Shown here one piece after another: positions 16,564-27,802 of a stretch of 64,000 nt of DNA. The position numbers and the translations under genes are program-made. The notes under the pieces were generated by a model. The model ran no database searches and was not told where the DNA came from. It was given only the letters and a program-made list of their open reading frames with translations. The stretch is from contig NZ_BLLG01000008.1 in NCBI RefSeq assembly GCF_011766325.1, positions 1 to 64,000 of the forward strand, in the 5' to 3' direction. This DNA is from Streptomyces pacificus. GTDB taxonomy: Bacteria; Actinomycetota; Actinomycetes; Streptomycetales; Streptomycetaceae. Position 1 is the stretch's first letter; each line of letters opens with the position of its first letter.

Positions 16564-17235
16564 TTGTCCCGCTTGTCGCTCATCAAGGCCGTGCTCGGAC
16601 CGATCCTGCGCCTGATGTTCCGCCCGCGCGTGGAAGGTGCGGAGAACATCCCCGGGGACGGCCCTGTCATCCTCGCCGGCAACCACCTCACCTTCATCGA
16701 CTCGATGGTTCTGCCGATCGTGTGCGACCGCCCGGTCTACTTCATCGGCAAGGACGAGTACGTCACCGGCAAGGGGCTCAAGGGCCGGCTGATGGCGTGG
16801 TTCTTCACCGGCGTCGGCATGATCCCCGTGGACCGGGACGGCGCCAACGGCGGTGTGGCGGCTCTGATGACGGGCCGCCGGGTGCTGGAGGAGGGGAAGT
16901 GCTTCGGCATCTACCCGGAGGGCACCCGCTCCCCCGACGGCCGCCTCTACCGCGGACGTACGGGTATCGCGCGGCTCACCCTGATGACGGGGGCGCCCGT
17001 CGTCCCGTTCGCCATGATCGGCACCGACAAGCTCCAGCCGGGTGGTGCGGGCCTGCCGCGTCCCGGCCGGGTGACGGTCCGCTTCGGCACGCCGATGGAG
17101 TTCTCGCGGTACGAGGGCATGGACCGCGACCGCTATGTGCTGCGCGCCGTGACGGACTCGGTGATGACCGAGGTGATGCGGCTGTCCGGTCAGGAATATG
17201 TGGACATGTACGCGACCAAGGCGAAGGCTGCCTGA
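16564..17235 (+). CDS. 1-acyl-glycerol-3-phosphate acyltransferase family protein
   Basis: The enzyme transfers an acyl chain to a lysophospholipid or related acceptor. The PlsC-type motifs are present: NHLTFID (HX4D, about residues 41-47), GMIPVDRDG, EGTRSPDGRLYRGRTG and GAPVVPFAMIG. I chose TTG 16564 (SRLSLIKAVLGPILRLM) with GGAGG seven bases upstream, giving 223 residues, a normal PlsC length. An upstream open frame exists but is low-complexity and crosses the heptamer array. It diverges from the phosphodiesterase gene, which fits a shared role in phospholipid turnover. Confidence 0.9.
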   Translation: MSRLSLIKAVLGPILRLMFRPRVEGAENIPGDGPVILAGNHLTFIDSMVLPIVCDRPVYFIGKDEYVTGKGLKGRLMAWFFTGVGMIPVDRDGANGGVAALMTGRRVLEEGKCFGIYPEGTRSPDGRLYRGRTGIARLTLMTGAPVVPFAMIGTDKLQPGGAGLPRPGRVTVRFGTPMEFSRYEGMDRDRYVLRAVTDSVMTEVMRLSGQEYVDMYATKAKAA

Positions 17236-17364
17236 GTCTCCCCCGAACGGCTGGATTCGTGCGGCCGCTCTCTTGCGGTGCGCGGCCGCTCTTCCGGTGT
17301 GCGGAGGCTCCCGGTGCGCGGAGGCTCCCGGTGCGCGGGGGCGGGCACCGGCCCGGAGCCCTGG

Positions 17365-17394
17365 GGGCCCCGGAGCGCGGGAGCACCGGGGCCC
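17365..17394. terminator. Bidirectional terminator
   Basis: GGGCCCCGG at 17365-17373 pairs with CCGGGGCCC at 17386-17394. It lies between two converging genes. Upstream of it GGTGCGCGGAGGCTCCC is repeated twice in tandem. Confidence 0.55.
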
Positions 17395-17434
17395 GGGAGG
17401 AGGCGGTGCGGGAGGAAGCCTGCGCACCCGGGCG

Positions 17435-18982
17435 TCAGTGTTCGACGCCGTCCGCCAGCCGCTGGCCGCGCAGGAGGAACCACGCGGCCGCGGCGGCGGC
17501 GAGCAGCACCGCCGCACCCACGCCCGACGCGAGCCGCAGCCCCTCGACGAACGCCTCCTGTGCCGCGCCGACCAGCTCGGCCCGCTGGTGCGCCGGCAGC
17601 ACGGTCGCGGCCTCCACCGCCCCGCCGAGCGACTCCCGGGCGGCGGACGCCACGTCGGCGGGAACCCCTGCCGGTGCCGCGAAGTCCCGGTACACCCCGG
17701 TCACGACCGATCCCAGCAGCGCGATACCGAGCGCGGCACCGAGTTCGTAGGCGGTCTCGGAGACCGCCGAGGCCGAGCCTGCCTGCTCCTTCGGCACACT
17801 GGACAGGATGACGTCGGCCGTGACGGTGAACGAGAAGCCGGCACCGACGCCGACGGCGAGCAGGGCGGCGCCGAGCAGCGGATAGCCCGTGGAGCTGCCG
17901 ATGAAGGCCAGCACGGCGAGCGCGGCGCCCATGGCGGCGAGTCCCCCCGCGACGACGGACCGGACGGAGAACCGGCGGGCGAAGCGGCCGGCGACCAGCC
18001 CGGTGGCCACCGCGCCGATCGCGGCGGGCAGTTCCGCGAGCCCGGCCTCGAACGGCGGTCGGCCCTGGACCAGTTGGAGGAACTGGGAGAGGAAGAAGAC
18101 CAGCCCCGACAGGCCCAGGATGGTCAGCAGGTCGGCGAGGACCGCGCCGAAGAAGCCGCGGTTCCTGAACAGCCGCATGTCCAGCAGCGGGGAGGGCAGG
18201 GTCAGCTGCCTCCTGGCGAATCCGTAGAGCGCGAGGGCGCCGATGAGGGCGGCGGCGCCGGACTCCCAGCTCACACCGTGGCTGGCGGCCTCCTTGATCG
18301 CGTAGACCACGCCGATCATGCCGATCAGCGACAGGGCGACGCTGGTCAGGTCCCAGGGGCCGGCGACCGGGTTCTTCGACTCCGGCAGCAGCTTGACCCC
18401 GACCACGACGAGGACGGCCATCACGGGGAGGTTGATGAGGAAGACGGAGCCCCACCAGAAGTGCTCCAGCAGGAAGCCTCCGACGACCGGTCCGACGGCG
18501 GCGCCGGCCGAGGCCATGGCACCCCAGATGCCGATGGCGACGCTGCGTTCGCGCGGGTCGTGGAAGATGTTGCGGATCAGTGCCAGCGTGGAGGGCATCA
18601 GCGTGGCCCCGGCCACGCCGAGCAGGGCCCGGGCGAGGATCATCATCTCGGGCGTGGTGGCGTAGGCGTTGAGCACGGACACCGCGCCGAAGGCGACGGA
18701 CCCGGCCAGCAGCAGCTTCTTGCGTCCGATCCGGTCGCCGAGGCTGCCCATGGAGACCAGCAGGCCCGCGATGACGAACGAGTAGACGTCGCCGATCCAG
18801 AGCAGCTGGGTGCCGGTGGGCTGGAGGTCCTCGCTGAGGAAGGGCGTCGCGAGGCCGAGCACGGTGGCGTCCACGGCCACCAGCAGCACGGCGAGGACCA
18901 GTACCGCCAGGGCCAGCCAGCGCCCGGGGCGGTACAGGGTCTCGTCCGCCCCGCTCGTGTGCTGGACGGTGCCGCTGGTCAT
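17435..18982 (-). CDS. MFS drug exporter, DHA2 (14-TM) family
   Basis: A 515-residue proton-driven efflux pump of the DHA2 (QacA-like) branch. Family marks include WLALAVLVLAVLLVAVDATVLGLA (TM1), LVSMGSLGDRIGRKKLLLAG (motif A), and the antiporter motif region GAMASAGAAVGPVVGGFLLE (motif C). About fourteen hydrophobic segments can be counted. The start is ATG 18982, overlapping the TetR stop (ATGA); the frame extends further upstream only inside the regulator. It is almost certainly repressed by that TetR protein. The substrate is unknown. Confidence 0.92.
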   Translation of the reverse strand: MTSGTVQHTSGADETLYRPGRWLALAVLVLAVLLVAVDATVLGLATPFLSEDLQPTGTQLLWIGDVYSFVIAGLLVSMGSLGDRIGRKKLLLAGSVAFGAVSVLNAYATTPEMMILARALLGVAGATLMPSTLALIRNIFHDPRERSVAIGIWGAMASAGAAVGPVVGGFLLEHFWWGSVFLINLPVMAVLVVVGVKLLPESKNPVAGPWDLTSVALSLIGMIGVVYAIKEAASHGVSWESGAAALIGALALYGFARRQLTLPSPLLDMRLFRNRGFFGAVLADLLTILGLSGLVFFLSQFLQLVQGRPPFEAGLAELPAAIGAVATGLVAGRFARRFSVRSVVAGGLAAMGAALAVLAFIGSSTGYPLLGAALLAVGVGAGFSFTVTADVILSSVPKEQAGSASAVSETAYELGAALGIALLGSVVTGVYRDFAAPAGVPADVASAARESLGGAVEAATVLPAHQRAELVGAAQEAFVEGLRLASGVGAAVLLAAAAAAWFLLRGQRLADGVEH

Positions 18983-19524
18983 TTCTCCACACTCCGTCGT
19001 GCTCCGCCGAGCAGCAGCTCGGTGATCATGTACTGGAACTCGTTCTTGGCGACCCGGCCGTCCATGACGGTCCAGGCGCAGGTGCCGATGAGGCCGTAGA
19101 GGGCTTCGGTGAGCCAGATGGGCGAGAGGTCGATGCGGAAGTCCCCCTGCTCCTGCCCCCGCCGGAACAGGGCGCTGACCCGGGCGTCGAGCCGTGCCCA
19201 TCCCTCGTCGACCTGGTCGCCCTCGAAGAGCTGGTTCTCGGTGACGAGGAACGCGAGAAGCTCCGCGGCGGGCTCCATCTCGGCGATCAGCCGGCGCAGT
19301 GCGTCGCCTGCGGGGCCGCTCTCGATCGCGGCGCGGTCGACGGCCGCCTCGAACTCCTCGAGACCGAAGGCCTCCAGCGCCTTCACCAGCGCTTCCCGCC
19401 CGGCGAAGTGCCGGTGCAGCGTGGCGCGGCCGATGCCCGCCGCGCGGGCGACTTCGTCCATCGTCGCGGTCGACTTGCGGGCAAGGAGGGCTGCGGCGGC
19501 GCGCAGCACCTGTTCACGATCCAT
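18979..19524 (-). CDS. TetR-family repressor of the efflux pump
   Basis: A 181-residue TetR regulator starting at ATG 19524 (MDREQVLRAAAALLARK). The helix-turn-helix is TMDEVARAAGIGRATLHRHFAGREAL, residues 21-46. The ligand-binding part is helical and without named motifs. It is translationally coupled to the MFS gene. A perfect 44-bp palindrome lies 14 bases upstream of the start and is its probable operator. An in-frame ATG at 19542 would place the start inside the palindrome. Confidence 0.92.
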   Translation of the reverse strand: MDREQVLRAAAALLARKSTATMDEVARAAGIGRATLHRHFAGREALVKALEAFGLEEFEAAVDRAAIESGPAGDALRRLIAEMEPAAELLAFLVTENQLFEGDQVDEGWARLDARVSALFRRGQEQGDFRIDLSPIWLTEALYGLIGTCAWTVMDGRVAKNEFQYMITELLLGGARRSVEK

Positions 19525-19537
19525 GAACCATGAGACA

Positions 19538-19581
19538 ACCATAGACCGAATGAGACGTCAACGTCTCATTCGGTCTATGGT
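19538..19581. promoter_or_regulatory. Perfect 44-bp palindrome, likely TetR operator
   Basis: Two 21-base arms, 19538-19558 and 19561-19581, are exact reverse complements separated by CA. The inner core is AATGAGACGT-CA-ACGTCTCATT. The position directly upstream of the repressor start and the low GC of the arms fit an operator overlapping the promoter. It could also stop transcripts coming from argH. Confidence 0.8.
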
Positions 19582-19742
19582 GCCTCCCCTGGGGCACGGC
19601 AGCGACGCCGCACATCTGAAGCCACCGCCGCCGAGCGGCAGTGCGGGCGCCCCGCCCCCGCACGCGCGGAACTCCTCGCGTGCGGGGACGGGTGCGCACC
19701 GGCGCGGGCGAAGGCCCGGCGGCCCGGGCGCCCCCGCGGGGG

Positions 19743-21182
<1,440 letters not shown>

Positions 21183-21207
21183 TCAATAATTGCCGGGCTT
21201 CTGATGT

Positions 21208-21276
21208 GCCGCCGCCTCCCCTGCGCCGGGCCCGCGCCTCCCCCGCGGCCCGGCGGGCCGCAGGGGAGGCGGCGGC
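21208..21276 (-). terminator. Large hairpin between argG and argH
   Basis: An 18-bp perfect stem, 21208-21225 with 21259-21276, is extended inward by a second GC-rich stem (CCGGGCCCGCG with CGCGGCCCGG). It lies between the argG stop and the argH ribosome site. It may be an attenuator or partial terminator that lowers argH expression from the argG promoter. Confidence 0.65.
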
Positions 21277-21310
21277 GGTGGACCTGCGCCAGGGCGGTGG
21301 CCCCGGTGGA

Positions 21311-22504
21311 TCAGGCGAGGTCGCGCTTCGCCGCGATCTTCGAGGAGAGGCCGAAGATGTCGATGAAGCCCTGGGCCTTCGACTGGTCGAAGGTGTCGCC
21401 CGTGTCGTACGTCGCGAGGTGGAAGTCGTACAGCGACTGCTCGGAGCGCCGGCCGGTGACGACGGCGCGGCCGCCGTGCAGCGTCATCCGGATGTCGCCG
21501 GTGACGTGCCGGCTGGCCTCGTCGACGAAGCCGTCCAGGGCCCGCTTGAGCGGGGAGAACCACAGGCCGTCGTAGACCAGCTCGCCCCAGCGCTGCTCGA
21601 CCTGCCGCTTGTACCGGGCCAGCTCGCGCTCGACGGTGACGTTCTCCAGCTCCTGGTGGGCGGTGATCAGCGCGATCGCACCCGGGGCCTCGTACACCTC
21701 GCGGGACTTGATGCCGACCAGCCGGTCCTCGACCATGTCGATCCGGCCGACGCCCTGGGCACCGGCCCGCTCGTTGAGCTGCTGGATCGCCTGCAGGACG
21801 GTGACGGGCCTGCCGTCGACGGCGACCGGGACGCCCGCCTCGAAGGAGATGATCACCTCGTCGGCCTCGCGGGCCTCGGCCGGGTTGGAGGTGTACTCGT
21901 AGACGTCCTCGATCGGGCCGTTCCAGATGTCTTCCAGGAAGCCGGTCTCCACGGCCCGCCCGAAGACGTTCTGGTCGATGGAGTACGGCGACTTCTTGGT
22001 GGTCGCGATCGGGAGCTGCTTCTCCTCGCAGAACGCGATGGCCTTGTCCCTGGTCATCGCGTAGTCACGGACCGGCGCGATGCACTTCAGGTCGGGGGCG
22101 AGAGAGGCGATGCCGGCCTCGAACCGCACCTGGTCGTTGCCCTTGCCGGTGCAGCCGTGCGCCACGGTCGAGGCGCCGTGCTTCTTCGCGGCGGCCACCA
22201 GGTGCTTGACGATCGTGGGCCGGGAGAGGGCGGAGACCAGCGGGTAGCGGTCCATGTACAGGGCGTTGGCCTTGATCGCCGGGAGGCAGTACTCCTCGGC
22301 GAACTCGTCCCTGGCGTCCGAGACCTCGGCCTCGACGGCACCGCAGGCGAGGGCACGCTTGCGGATGACGTCCAGGTCCTCGCCGCCCTGGCCGACGTCC
22401 ACGGCAACGGCGATGACCTCGGCGCCCGTCTCCTCGGCGATCCAGCCGATGGCGACGGAGGTGTCCAGACCGCCCGAGTAGGCGAGTACGACGCGCTCGG
22501 TCAC
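21311..22504 (-). CDS. argG: Argininosuccinate synthase
   Basis: Joins citrulline and aspartate with ATP to make argininosuccinate. The 397-residue protein begins [21 protein letters not shown], with the P-loop SGGLDTS at 10-16, and contains [14 protein letters not shown] and [13 protein letters not shown]. The start is GTG 22504 with AAGGAG eight bases upstream; upstream in-frame codons cross the promoter. An ARG-box-like sequence lies just upstream, so ArgR control is likely. It diverges from the reductase gene. Confidence 0.97.
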   Translation of the reverse strand: MTERVVLAYSGGLDTSVAIGWIAEETGAEVIAVAVDVGQGGEDLDVIRKRALACGAVEAEVSDARDEFAEEYCLPAIKANALYMDRYPLVSALSRPTIVKHLVAAAKKHGASTVAHGCTGKGNDQVRFEAGIASLAPDLKCIAPVRDYAMTRDKAIAFCEEKQLPIATTKKSPYSIDQNVFGRAVETGFLEDIWNGPIEDVYEYTSNPAEAREADEVIISFEAGVPVAVDGRPVTVLQAIQQLNERAGAQGVGRIDMVEDRLVGIKSREVYEAPGAIALITAHQELENVTVERELARYKRQVEQRWGELVYDGLWFSPLKRALDGFVDEASRHVTGDIRMTLHGGRAVVTGRRSEQSLYDFHLATYDTGDTFDQSKAQGFIDIFGLSSKIAAKRDLA

Positions 22505-22530
22505 GGGTTTCTCCTTACGGTGCATGCGGT

Positions 22531-22550
22531 GATGGGTATAACTATGCAGT
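22531..22550 (-). promoter_or_regulatory. ARG box upstream of argG
   Basis: On the minus strand the sequence ACTGCATAGTTATACCCATC matches one half of the actinobacterial ArgR site (AWTGCATRWWYATGCAWT) well and the other half weakly. It lies 27 to 46 bases before the argG start. Confidence 0.55.
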
Positions 22551-22839
22551 TCTCCGTATGTTTTGTCAAAAGCGGCGGCGGCGGTCCCGGGCCCCGGACG
22601 CGCAGCGGTGCCAGAGCACGCCGGAAGCGCCCGAAAGAGCCGGAAAACGGCCAGGGCCGGACGGAAGCGGACGGAAGGGGCCGCCATACGTCATCCCGCC
22701 GCCCTCGTGTCACCCCGACACACCACTGCGGCACCGACCGACGCACGCCATCCCGGCGCACCACCACCACCGGGCGATTGAACTCCTCGGAGCTCCTCTC
22801 CGTATCCACCTGCGCGACAGGGATGACCGAGGAGCAGCG

Positions 22840-24213
22840 GTGACGATGATTCAGAGCGGTCGGGCCGCCAGACGCCTGACCATGCGGGCGATCCGGCCGC
22901 GCCGCAATCCGGCGGCGGTGCTGCTGGCCGCCGCCTGGGCCGGGGCCGCCGCCGTCCTGTGGCTGTGGTGGGACAGCACCGCGGTCGTCCGCATGGACAC
23001 CGCGGAGTGGCTGGTCGGCGCCGGCCGGATCACGGGGCTGCTCGGCGGCTACCTGATCGCCCTCGTGGTGCTTCAGATGGCACGCGTCCCCGCGCTGGAG
23101 CGGCGGGTGGGCTCCGACCGGGCGGCGCGCTGGCACGCGATGAGCGGCCGGTACGCGGTCAGCCTGGTCGCCGCCCATGTCGTCCTCACCGTCTGGGGGT
23201 ACTCCGTCCAGGCCCGCACCGGCCTGGTCGAGCAGAGCGTCACCCTCGTCGCCGACTTCCCCGAGATGGTCGAGGCGACGATCGGTACGGCGCTGCTGCT
23301 GCTGGTCGGCTTCGCCTCGGCGGGCGCGGTGCGCCGCCGGATGCGCTACGAGACCTGGTACTACCTGCATCTGCTGACCTACGTCGCCGTGTACCTGACG
23401 TTCTGGCACCAGCTGGCCACGGGCTCGGAGTTCGTGGCGAGCGCGGCCGCCCGCACGATCTGGTACGTGCTCTACGGCACGGTCGGCGCACTGCTCCTCT
23501 GGTACCGGATCCTGGCTCCGGTACGGCTCAACCTCCGGCACCGGATGCGCGTGGAGTCCGTCGTGGACGAGTCCCCGGGCGTGGTGTCCGTGCTGATCAC
23601 GGGGCGCCGGCTGCATCGGATCGGCGCGGAGGCCGGCCAGTTCTTCCGCTGGCGGTTCCTGACCGGCGGGCTGCGCTGGAGCTCCAATCCGTACTCCCTG
23701 TCCGCGCCGCCCCGCCCCGACCTGCTGCGCATCACCGTCAAGGCGGCCGGCGAGCACAGCGGCGCGCTCAGCAGGCTTGAGCCGGGGACCCGGGTCTGGG
23801 CCGAGGGCCCCTACGGGGCGATGACCGCGGGCCGGCGCAGCCGGAACAAGGTGCTGCTGATCGCCGGAGGCGCCGGGATCACCCCGTTGCGGGCGCTGTT
23901 CGAGACGCTGCCCGCCGAACCCGGGGACCTGTCCCTGCTCTACCGGGCCGGTTCGACGGACGACCTGGCGCTGTGGACCGAGCTGCAGGAGATCGCCGAA
24001 GCCCGTCGGGCGAAGCTGCTGTACGCCGTGAACGGGCCCGACGGGGCGCGTCCGGAGATCAGCACCGAGCGGCTCAAGGAGGTGTTCCCCGACATCGACG
24101 AGCACGACGTGTACCTGTGCGGGCCGCCCGGTCTCGCGGAGGAGTCCTACCACGCACTTCGGGCGGCAGGAGTGCCGTCGCGCCGTATCCATCACGAGTC
24201 GTTCCAGATGTGA
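22840..24213 (+). CDS. Membrane flavocytochrome-like oxidoreductase (ferric reductase fold + FAD/NAD domain)
   Basis: A 457-residue protein with an N-terminal group of about six transmembrane helices (residues about 20-230). Conserved His residues occur there (RWHAMSGRYAVSLVAAHVV, YYLHLLTYVAVYLTFWHQ), as expected for heme ligands of the ferric-reductase-like fold. A cytosolic ferredoxin-NADP reductase part follows: FAD site FFRWRFLTGGLRWSSNPYSLS, NAD(P) site LLIAGGAGITPLRALFE and CGPPGL. I chose GTG 22840 with GAGGAG upstream; the frame extends further but without ribosome site. It should pass electrons from NAD(P)H across the membrane, likely to the FMN protein encoded next. Confidence 0.88.
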   Translation: MTMIQSGRAARRLTMRAIRPRRNPAAVLLAAAWAGAAAVLWLWWDSTAVVRMDTAEWLVGAGRITGLLGGYLIALVVLQMARVPALERRVGSDRAARWHAMSGRYAVSLVAAHVVLTVWGYSVQARTGLVEQSVTLVADFPEMVEATIGTALLLLVGFASAGAVRRRMRYETWYYLHLLTYVAVYLTFWHQLATGSEFVASAAARTIWYVLYGTVGALLLWYRILAPVRLNLRHRMRVESVVDESPGVVSVLITGRRLHRIGAEAGQFFRWRFLTGGLRWSSNPYSLSAPPRPDLLRITVKAAGEHSGALSRLEPGTRVWAEGPYGAMTAGRRSRNKVLLIAGGAGITPLRALFETLPAEPGDLSLLYRAGSTDDLALWTELQEIAEARRAKLLYAVNGPDGARPEISTERLKEVFPDIDEHDVYLCGPPGLAEESYHALRAAGVPSRRIHHESFQM

Positions 24214-24221
24214 GGCCCTAC

Positions 24222-25202
24222 GTGAAGAGGAAGCATCCACTGCGCCGGATGATGCTGGCGGCCGCCGGCACCGCGTCGGCCGTCGCGCTGCTGCTGACGC
24301 TGAAGCAGCCCATAACCTCGGTGGCGGGGGCGGCGTCCCAGGCCGGCGGCGCCCCGCCCGCTGCCTCGGCACCTGCGGGCAGCGGCGCCGTACCCGCGGG
24401 CGGGTCGACCGTGCTCGGGGACGAGGCGGACACGCAGTTCGGTCCGGTGCAGGTCGAACTCACCCTGAGCGGCGGCCTGATCACGGGGGCACGGGCCGTC
24501 AAGGTGCCCAGCACCGACGCCAACAGCCGCAGGATCGCCGAAGGCTCCGTACCGACGCTCAACCAGGCGGCCGTCGCCGCCCAGAGCGCCGGGATCGACA
24601 CCGTCTCCGGCGCCACCTACACCAGCCAGGGCTACATCCGCTCCCTGCAGAGCGCCCTCGACAAGGCCGGGGTGGCGGCCGCCGGTGGCGGTACGGGACA
24701 GGGCTCCGCACCGGGGCCGGGCAGCGGTGCGGAAACCCCGGGCGGGGGCGTGCCGGGCGGGGACGCCGGGCCCGGGGGCGTGCCGGGCGGGGACGCCGGG
24801 CCCGGGGGCGTGCCGGGCGGGGACGCCGGATCCGGGGGCGGCAGCTCGGCTTCCGGCTCGGGCGACGGCTCGGGCGACGGCTCGGCACCAGACGGCGGCA
24901 CGGGCCGGGCATCGGGCTCGGGCGCCGCGGAGACCGTGCTCGGAGACGTCGCGGGCACCCAGTACGGCGATGTGCAGGTGCGGCTCACCGTCAGCGGCGG
25001 CCGGATCACCGGCGCCGAGGCCGTGAAGACCCCCGGCTCCGACGCCAACAGCCGCAGGATCGCGGCCGACGCGGTACCCAAGCTCAACCAGGCGGCCGTC
25101 GCCGCCCAGAGCGCCGGGATCGACACCGTCTCCGGCGCCACCTACACCAGCCAGGGCTACATCCGCTCCCTGCAGAGCGCCCTCGACAAGGCGGGCCTGT
25201 GA
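24222..25202 (+). CDS. Exported protein with two FMN-binding domains
   Basis: After a signal-anchor (MKRKHPLRRMMLAAAGTASAVALLLTL) the 326-residue protein has two copies of an FMN-binding domain, residues about 63-150 and 238-325, joined by a Gly/Ser/Pro-rich linker with three GGVPGGDAGPG units. Each domain carries VSGATYTSQGY; the Thr of SGAT (132 and 307) is where ApbE attaches FMN through a phosphodiester bond. The next gene encodes ApbE. I prefer GTG 24222 over GTG 24210 (overlapping the upstream stop) because GAGG precedes it. The protein should accept electrons from the membrane reductase on the outer face. Confidence 0.9.
   Translation: MKRKHPLRRMMLAAAGTASAVALLLTLKQPITSVAGAASQAGGAPPAASAPAGSGAVPAGGSTVLGDEADTQFGPVQVELTLSGGLITGARAVKVPSTDANSRRIAEGSVPTLNQAAVAAQSAGIDTVSGATYTSQGYIRSLQSALDKAGVAAAGGGTGQGSAPGPGSGAETPGGGVPGGDAGPGGVPGGDAGPGGVPGGDAGSGGGSSASGSGDGSGDGSAPDGGTGRASGSGAAETVLGDVAGTQYGDVQVRLTVSGGRITGAEAVKTPGSDANSRRIAADAVPKLNQAAVAAQSAGIDTVSGATYTSQGYIRSLQSALDKAGL
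24557..25192 (+). repeat. 111-bp identical repeats within the FMN protein gene
   Basis: Bases 24557-24667 and 25082-25192 are identical (offset 525 bp, 175 codons). They encode the C-terminal part of each FMN domain, including SGAT. The N-terminal parts of the domains differ. Between them a 30-bp unit recurs three times at about 24740-24830. Confidence 0.93.
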
Positions 25203-25999
25203 GCGGGGACCGGGCGCGGATGCGCCACGTCGAGCATGCGATGGGCACGGTGTTCTCGTTCGACATCCGGATGGACGGCGATGCCGACCGCGACCGCGAC
25301 CGCGTGCGCGCCGGGCTCGCCGCCGCCGTGGCCGGGCTGCACCATGTGGACGAGGTGTTCTCGCCCTATCGCCAGGACAGCCAGATCAGCAGGCTCGCCG
25401 CGGGGGGGCTCGATCTCGCCGACTGCGAGCAGGACGTCGCCGAGGTCTTCCGGCACTGCGAGGCCGAGGAACGCCTGAGCGAGGGCTGGTTCACCCCCCG
25501 CTATGCGGGCGGGCTCGACCCCACCGGCCTGGTGAAGGGGTGGGCGGTGCAGCGGGCGGTGGAGATGATCGCCTCCTCCGGGGCGGCGGCGGTCTGCCTC
25601 AACGGCGGGGGCGACGTCCAGCTGCACGGCGGGCCCTGGCGGGTGGGCATCTGCGACCCGCGGCACCCGGGCGGGCTCGCCGCGGTCGTTCAGGCGCACG
25701 GTGCACTCGCCGTCGCCACGTCCGGACCGGCCGAACGAGGCTGCCACGTCATCGACCCGCGCTCCGGCGAGGCACCGGTCGAGGGCGTGGCGTCCCTGAC
25801 CGTGGTCAGCCGGGGGCTGACCCAGGCGGACGCGAGGGCGACGGCCGCATACGCCATGGGTTCGGGGGCACGCGCCTGGCTGGAGCGGCTGCCCGACACG
25901 GAGGGCTTCGCCGTGGCCGCGGACGGCAGCACCTGGCAGACCAGCGGATTCGCCCGGCATCTGGCCGGGCGCGGCGACGGTGCGGACCGGGCCGCCTGA
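25199..25999 (+). CDS. apbE: FAD:protein FMN transferase (ApbE)
   Basis: The enzyme cleaves FAD and attaches FMN to a Thr in target proteins. Family marks are HAMGTVFSFDI (residues 13-23), LDPTGLVKGWAVQRAVEMI (106-124), CLNGGGDVQLHG (133-144) and LTQADARATAAYAMG. The 266-residue length is slightly short, and no signal peptide is visible, so flavinylation may occur inside the cell before export, or export may be signal-poor. GTG 25199 overlaps the stop of the FMN protein gene (GTGA). Its target is evidently the double SGAT protein beside it. Confidence 0.93.
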   Translation: MSGDRARMRHVEHAMGTVFSFDIRMDGDADRDRDRVRAGLAAAVAGLHHVDEVFSPYRQDSQISRLAAGGLDLADCEQDVAEVFRHCEAEERLSEGWFTPRYAGGLDPTGLVKGWAVQRAVEMIASSGAAAVCLNGGGDVQLHGGPWRVGICDPRHPGGLAAVVQAHGALAVATSGPAERGCHVIDPRSGEAPVEGVASLTVVSRGLTQADARATAAYAMGSGARAWLERLPDTEGFAVAADGSTWQTSGFARHLAGRGDGADRAA

Positions 26000-26028
26000 G
26001 GCCGGGCCGGCCGCTGCGGCCCCCGCCG

Positions 26029-26592
26029 TCAGCGGGCCCGCTGCGCCAGACGCAGCAGATGGTCGGCGAGGGCCTGGCCGCCCGCCGGATCACGGGAGAT
26101 GAGCAGCAGGGTGTCGTCGCCGGCGATCGTGCCGAGGATCGCGCGGAGTTCGGCCTGGTCGATCGCCGACGCGAGGAACTGGGCCGCGCCCGGGGGGGTA
26201 CGCAGGACCACCAGGTTGGCCGAGGCCTCCGCGGAGATCAGCAGCTCGCCGGAGAGGCGGCGCATCCGCTCCTCCTTGGCGGACTCCCCCAGCGGGGCCT
26301 GCGGGGTGCGGAACCCGCCCTCGCTGGGCACCGCGTAGATGAGTTCCCCGCCGGTGTTCCGGATCTTCACCGCCCCGAGTTCGTCGAGGTCGCGGCTGAG
26401 GGTCGCCTGGGTGACGTTCAGTCCGTCGTCCGCGAGCAGCTTCGCCAGCTGGCTCTGGGAGCGCACCGGCTGCCGGTTGAGGATGTCCACGATCCGGCGG
26501 TGGCGGGCCGTGCGCGTCTGCGGCACGGACGGCCCTCCACCGGACTCCGTCTGGGAGGCTCCCCAGTTCTCGGTGTCCTGCGCGTCGGTCAT
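26029..26592 (-). CDS. argR: Arginine repressor
   Basis: A 187-residue hexameric regulator that binds ARG boxes when arginine is bound. The N-terminal winged helix is [50 protein letters not shown] (about residues 28-78). The arginine-binding C-domain includes [24 protein letters not shown]. The start is ATG 26592. It is the last gene of argC-J-B-D-R, seven bases after argD, so the repressor is made from the operon it controls. Its 3' end converges with apbE, 29 bases away. Confidence 0.95.
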   Translation of the reverse strand: MTDAQDTENWGASQTESGGGPSVPQTRTARHRRIVDILNRQPVRSQSQLAKLLADDGLNVTQATLSRDLDELGAVKIRNTGGELIYAVPSEGGFRTPQAPLGESAKEERMRRLSGELLISAEASANLVVLRTPPGAAQFLASAIDQAELRAILGTIAGDDTLLLISRDPAGGQALADHLLRLAQRAR

Positions 26593-26599
26593 CGTCGTC

Positions 26600-27798
<1,199 letters not shown>

Positions 27799-27802
<4 letters not shown>

